Assembly (NCBI GenBank): GCA_905234775.1
Contig: CAJOJC010000027.1
Location: forward strand, 5,573 to 22,819
Length of the DNA: 17,247 nucleotides
Source: an uncultured Bacteroidales bacterium
GTDB lineage: Bacteria > Bacteroidota > Bacteroidia > Bacteroidales > UBA932
Reading direction: 5' to 3'
In this document: in pieces, positions 15,061-17,247 of the stretch
Numbering within the stretch: the stretch's first letter is position 1
How the letters are laid out: every line of letters starts with the position of its first letter
Notes under the pieces: generated by a model
The model's database searches: none
What the model was told of the DNA's origin: nothing
The model's input: only the letters and a program-made list of their open reading frames with translations
Made by a program: the position numbers and the translations under genes

Positions 15061-15844
15061 CTCCGAGCCTGAGTTTTAAGGCGTTCTTGCTCTTCATCTT
15101 CTCGAGCTTTCCGTCTTCGACGAAGGATACGTCTCCGGTCTGCTCGCTCACCACAATCACTTTCGTATCGGTCTTTTCCGTGATGCCTATTGCGGCTTTA
15201 TGGCGCATGCCGTATCTGGCCGGGATGTCCGTCCTGTCCGTGATGGGAAGGGTGCAGCGCGCCGCAACTATACGGCTGCCGCGTATGATCATCGCTCCGT
15301 CGTGGAGCGGTGCGTTCTTGAAGAAAATGTTCTCGATAAGGGGCTTAGAGACTGTAGCGTCTACCTTATCGCCAGTGGATACTATATCCTCCAGCGGGTC
15401 CGTGCTGGTAAAGACTATCAGGGCGCCGACTTTCTGCTCGGCCATCTCGAAGCAGGCCTGGACCACCTCGTCTGCCACATCGGCCGCGAGTATCGACTCG
15501 CCGCGGTGGAAGAGTTTTCCGAGCCATGAGTCACTGTTCCCGGAGAAGGTTGTTCGCCCGAGATTATAGAGGAAGTGGCGGATTTCAGGCTGGAAGATGA
15601 CGATAAGCGCGATCGCGCCCACGTCGATTACCGTCCCGAGCAGGGCGGACATCATGGTCATCTTCAGCGCATCTACCAGAATCCGGAGAAATAGCAGGGC
15701 CACGATCGCCAGGGCGATGTTCATCGCGGCGGAGCCCTTGATCCAGCGGAAGAGGAAATATATGATTGCAGCGACCATCAGAACGTCCAAGACGTCGATG
15801 AAAGTCACATGCAGAAAACCTATATCCAGAAGCAAATTGTGCAT
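15023..15844 (-). CDS. cdaA: Membrane diadenylate cyclase CdaA (c-di-AMP synthase)
   Basis: Makes c-di-AMP from two ATP, a second messenger tied to osmotic balance and cell-wall homeostasis. The ATG at 15844 gives 273 aa; an upstream TTG at 15853 is less likely because it falls in the -7 box. Three N-terminal membrane helices (about 13-33, 40-57 and 64-84) precede the DAC domain, where FFKNAPLHDGAMI contains the catalytic DGA (182-184). The second signature, normally RHR, reads RHK (214-216) within YGMRHKAAIGITE. The hydrophilic C-terminal tail is encoded by bases shared with mutS2. The gene heads the long operon ending with dapF. No ybbR/cdaR or glmM, the usual Firmicutes partners, is present, nor is folP. 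Confidence 0.95.
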   Translation of the reverse strand: MHNLLLDIGFLHVTFIDVLDVLMVAAIIYFLFRWIKGSAAMNIALAIVALLFLRILVDALKMTMMSALLGTVIDVGAIALIVIFQPEIRHFLYNLGRTTFSGNSDSWLGKLFHRGESILAADVADEVVQACFEMAEQKVGALIVFTSTDPLEDIVSTGDKVDATVSKPLIENIFFKNAPLHDGAMIIRGSRIVAARCTLPITDRTDIPARYGMRHKAAIGITEKTDTKVIVVSEQTGDVSFVEDGKLEKMKSKNALKLRLGDDGQKTGSEAGV

Positions 15845-15850
15845 AGCCCC

Positions 15851-15881
15851 CAAATTTAGTCATTTTTGAGGGATTCGGCAA
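15851..15881 (-). promoter_or_regulatory. Predicted promoter of the cdaA-to-dapF operon
   Basis: On the minus strand TTG (15879-15881) is followed after 20 nt by TAAATTTG (15851-15858), matching the Bacteroidota -33/-7 arrangement. The -7 box contains the stop codon of the serine hydrolase gene, and the cdaA ATG comes only 6 nt after it, so the message may be leaderless or nearly so. The tight packing of the following genes and the lack of another minus-strand TAnnTTTG down to the dapF terminator suggest it serves all eleven genes. Confidence 0.65.
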
Positions 15882-17061
15882 CTATCTCCGATACGGCGCG
15901 GCGCGTCTTGGCGAGGCCGCCTTCGTCGCGTGGGTGGACTCGGTTGGCGAGCAGGATTACTGCGATCCGCCGGTCGAGGTCCATGACGATGGAGGTGCCG
16001 GTATAGCCGGTGTGGCAGGCGACCCGATCGGGCGCGAACGGTTTTGCAAATCCCGCCGACCCGCTCTCTGCGTCCCAGCCGAGCATGCGGCCGAAGGCTC
16101 CTTCCTGGACCGTGAACATGAGCTCGACCGTCTCCGGGCGGAGGATGCGGCGGCCATTGTACTCGCCCCCGTTCATGAGGGCGGCGCAAAGGACGGCCAG
16201 ATCTTCGGCGTTCGAGAAGACGCCCGCGTTCCCGGAATTGCCCATGTTGAAGCGACGGGCCGTGGGGTCATGGACCTGCCCGAGCAACGCCTTGCGCCAA
16301 CGGACATGGCGGCCGAACTGCTGGGGGTCGGTTTTCCTGCGCCAAATGACCTCCGTGGGGGCGATGGTGGCCCGGGTGGCTTTCGGAATCCGCTCGTCGG
16401 TGGGGAAGTAACAAGTATGTTGCAGGCCGAGCGCGTCGAAGATGTGGGCCCGAGCATAGTCACACAGGCGCTCGCCGGTCAACTCTTCGACTATATACTG
16501 AAGGGTGATGAAGTTTGGGCAACTGTAGATCAGCCGGGTCCCGGGCTTCGCGCGCCGCTCGTGCTCCTTTAATATATACGCGCGCAGCATTTCGGGCTTG
16601 TTGTCGGCATGGCGACGGCCAAGCTCGAGGACGCGGGCGACCGGGGCGAGGCCCGAGGTATGGGTCATCAGCTGGCGGACGGTAATCCGCTCGATCGAGG
16701 TGCTGTCCTGCCACGGGGCGAAGTCGGGAAGATACTGGTCCACTGGGGCGTCCAGTTCGAGGCGGCCCTGCTCCACAAGCTGCATCACTGCGATAGTGGT
16801 ACCGACGCACTTACTCAGCGATGCGAGGTCGAAGACCGTTTCCACGGTCATCGGCTCGGGCTTCGGGTAGACGCGCTTGTTCCCGTAGGCCTTTTCATAG
16901 ACGATGGAATCGCCTTGGACGACGCAAAGGACCGCGCCGGGGGCGTTGCCGTCCGCTATAGCGGCGTTGATCACCGAGTCGCATTGTGTAATATCGGTAG
17001 CGACCGAATCCGGGGCCTGGAAGCCCAGGAGCGCCGCAAGGGCCAAAATCTTTCCTATCAT
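15856..17061 (-). CDS. Secreted serine hydrolase, class C beta-lactamase-like / penicillin-binding protein family
   Basis: A 401-aa protein with a short N-terminal signal peptide (MIGKILALAALLGFQA, cleavage likely near 16-22; no lipobox), so it probably acts in the periplasm. The beta-lactamase/transpeptidase-like fold shows SLSK (81-84) with nucleophile Ser81 and Lys84, LMTHTSGL (131-138), and HTGYTG (350-355) in place of the KTG motif. The second motif, normally Tyr-Ser-Asn or Tyr-Ser-Asp, reads Tyr179-Ser-Cys. Such proteins can be D-aminopeptidases, carboxypeptidases or esterases; nothing here shows true antibiotic resistance. It is divergent from rplC, and its stop codon lies in the -7 box of cdaA. 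The function of this member is not assigned. Confidence 0.9.
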   Translation of the reverse strand: MIGKILALAALLGFQAPDSVATDITQCDSVINAAIADGNAPGAVLCVVQGDSIVYEKAYGNKRVYPKPEPMTVETVFDLASLSKCVGTTIAVMQLVEQGRLELDAPVDQYLPDFAPWQDSTSIERITVRQLMTHTSGLAPVARVLELGRRHADNKPEMLRAYILKEHERRAKPGTRLIYSCPNFITLQYIVEELTGERLCDYARAHIFDALGLQHTCYFPTDERIPKATRATIAPTEVIWRRKTDPQQFGRHVRWRKALLGQVHDPTARRFNMGNSGNAGVFSNAEDLAVLCAALMNGGEYNGRRILRPETVELMFTVQEGAFGRMLGWDAESGSAGFAKPFAPDRVACHTGYTGTSIVMDLDRRIAVILLANRVHPRDEGGLAKTRRAVSEIVAESLKND

Positions 17062-17065
17062 GTGA

Positions 17066-17073
17066 CAAATTTA
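17066..17073 (-). promoter_or_regulatory. Predicted -7 element of the serine hydrolase gene
   Basis: TAAATTTG on the minus strand, 4 nt before the ATG at 17061. The only TTG candidates for -33 lie 12 or 23 nt upstream, off the usual 19-21, so the promoter may be weak. Its position implies a leaderless or nearly leaderless message, as for cdaA. Confidence 0.45.
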
Positions 17074-17092
17074 CAAAAATCTTCCCAACCTC

Positions 17093-17122
17093 TTGTCAAT
17101 CAAAAAAATAATCGTATCTTTG
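17093..17122 (+). promoter_or_regulatory. Predicted promoter of rplC
   Basis: TTG (17093-17095), 19 nt, then TATCTTTG (17115-17122): a full match to the Bacteroidota promoter form and the strongest in the window. Transcription should start at about 17127-17130, giving a leader of about 47 nt. It is divergent from the serine hydrolase promoter; the two share the 114-bp gap. Confidence 0.8.
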
Positions 17123-17126
17123 CACC

Positions 17127-17190
17127 CCCTTGAAAAAAGGGATATGTATTTATAAACAATTAATTAATCAAACCAATGCCTGGATTAATT
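17127..17190 (+). promoter_or_regulatory. rplC leader with a 5' hairpin and an inverted repeat enclosing the start codon
   Basis: The predicted message begins with CCCTT-gaaaa-AAGGG (17127-17141), a 5-bp hairpin. An inverted repeat follows, AATTAATC (17162-17169) with GATTAATT (17183-17190), extendable by two U-G pairs, with the ATG of rplC in its 13-nt loop. Structured leaders commonly let ribosomal proteins control their own translation, but I do not recognise a known class here. Confidence 0.4.
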
Positions 17191-17247
17191 GGAAAGAAAA
17201 TCGGAATGACTTCCGTTTTCGGTGCCGAGGGAAAGAATATTCCATGC
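17176..17247 (+). CDS. rplC: 50S ribosomal protein L3, N-terminal fragment at the window edge
   Basis: Twenty-four codons from the ATG at 17176 to the right edge give MPGLIGKKIGMTSVFGAEGK followed by NIPC. This is the diagnostic L3 N-terminus (GLIGKKIGMT). L3 is an early-assembling protein that binds near the peptidyl transferase centre of 23S rRNA. In the common S10 operon rplC follows rpsJ; here a promoter and a divergent gene lie directly upstream, so this transcription unit appears to start at rplC. No Shine-Dalgarno is visible; the upstream region is A/T-rich. The rest of the gene is beyond the window. Confidence 0.93.
   Translation, partial: MPGLIGKKIGMTSVFGAEGKNIPC

Noticed and set aside
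13150..15072. Plus-strand open frame of 640 codons opposite mutS2
   Set aside because: It mirrors the full mutS2 coding region, has no recognisable domain, and the minus-strand frame has complete MutS2 and Smr motifs. GC-rich third positions leave the antisense frame open.
15856..17061. Antibiotic resistance beta-lactamase
   Set aside because: The fold is shared by many peptidases and esterases; the second and third motifs are atypical and the setting is housekeeping.

Overview
The window looks like chromosomal core DNA from a moderately GC-rich member of the Bacteroidota, probably order Bacteroidales. The reasons are the promoter form TTG-N19/20-TAnnTTTG found in the intergenic gaps, the absence of obvious Shine-Dalgarno sequences before well-defined starts, a MurA with Asp in place of the catalytic Cys, and the N-terminus of ribosomal protein L3. 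A Rikenellaceae/Alistipes-like source is a guess from GC content and the style of the proteins. The DNA is almost fully coding. There are no RNA genes, insertion sequences, CRISPR arrays or gene-free stretches over 300 bases. The only real gaps are 3528-3662 and 17062-17175.

Layout. All genes but one lie on the minus strand, so they are best read from right to left. At the right edge rplC (L3) begins on the plus strand from its own promoter. Divergent from it is a secreted serine beta-lactamase-like hydrolase (15856-17061). Next comes an eleven-gene cluster (15844 down to 3663) whose genes overlap or are separated by only 2 nt: cdaA (c-di-AMP synthase), mutS2, yraN, manC, a fused aspartate kinase-homoserine dehydrogenase, dapE, dapB, dapA, dapD, an aminotransferase and dapF. 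A perfect 23-bp stem followed by a T-rich run ends this operon. A second operon, aspS-murB-murA, runs from its own -7 box to the left edge, where murA is cut.

How the genes work together. The first operon encodes nearly the whole succinylase route from aspartate to meso-diaminopimelate. Aspartate kinase, DapA, DapB, DapD, an aminotransferase placed to do the DapC step, DapE and DapF are present; aspartate-semialdehyde dehydrogenase (asd) is not in the window. meso-DAP feeds lysine synthesis and the peptidoglycan peptide, and murB and murA in the next operon make UDP-MurNAc. The c-di-AMP synthase at the head of the operon may couple cell-wall precursor supply to second-messenger signalling; that is inference.

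The most striking observation is in dapF. Its N-terminal half carries an in-frame insert of about 75 residues with 17 Cys and 10 His, built from tandem repeats and resembling a metallothionein or metallochaperone, while the catalytic core and both active-site cysteines are intact. Other oddities are a shortened aspartate kinase-homoserine dehydrogenase with room for only one ACT-like domain and an Asn-Lys-Lys to Asn-Arg-Arg change at the dehydrogenase site, RHK instead of RHR in the c-di-AMP synthase, an rplC that starts a transcription unit without rpsJ before it, and an inverted repeat around the rplC start codon.
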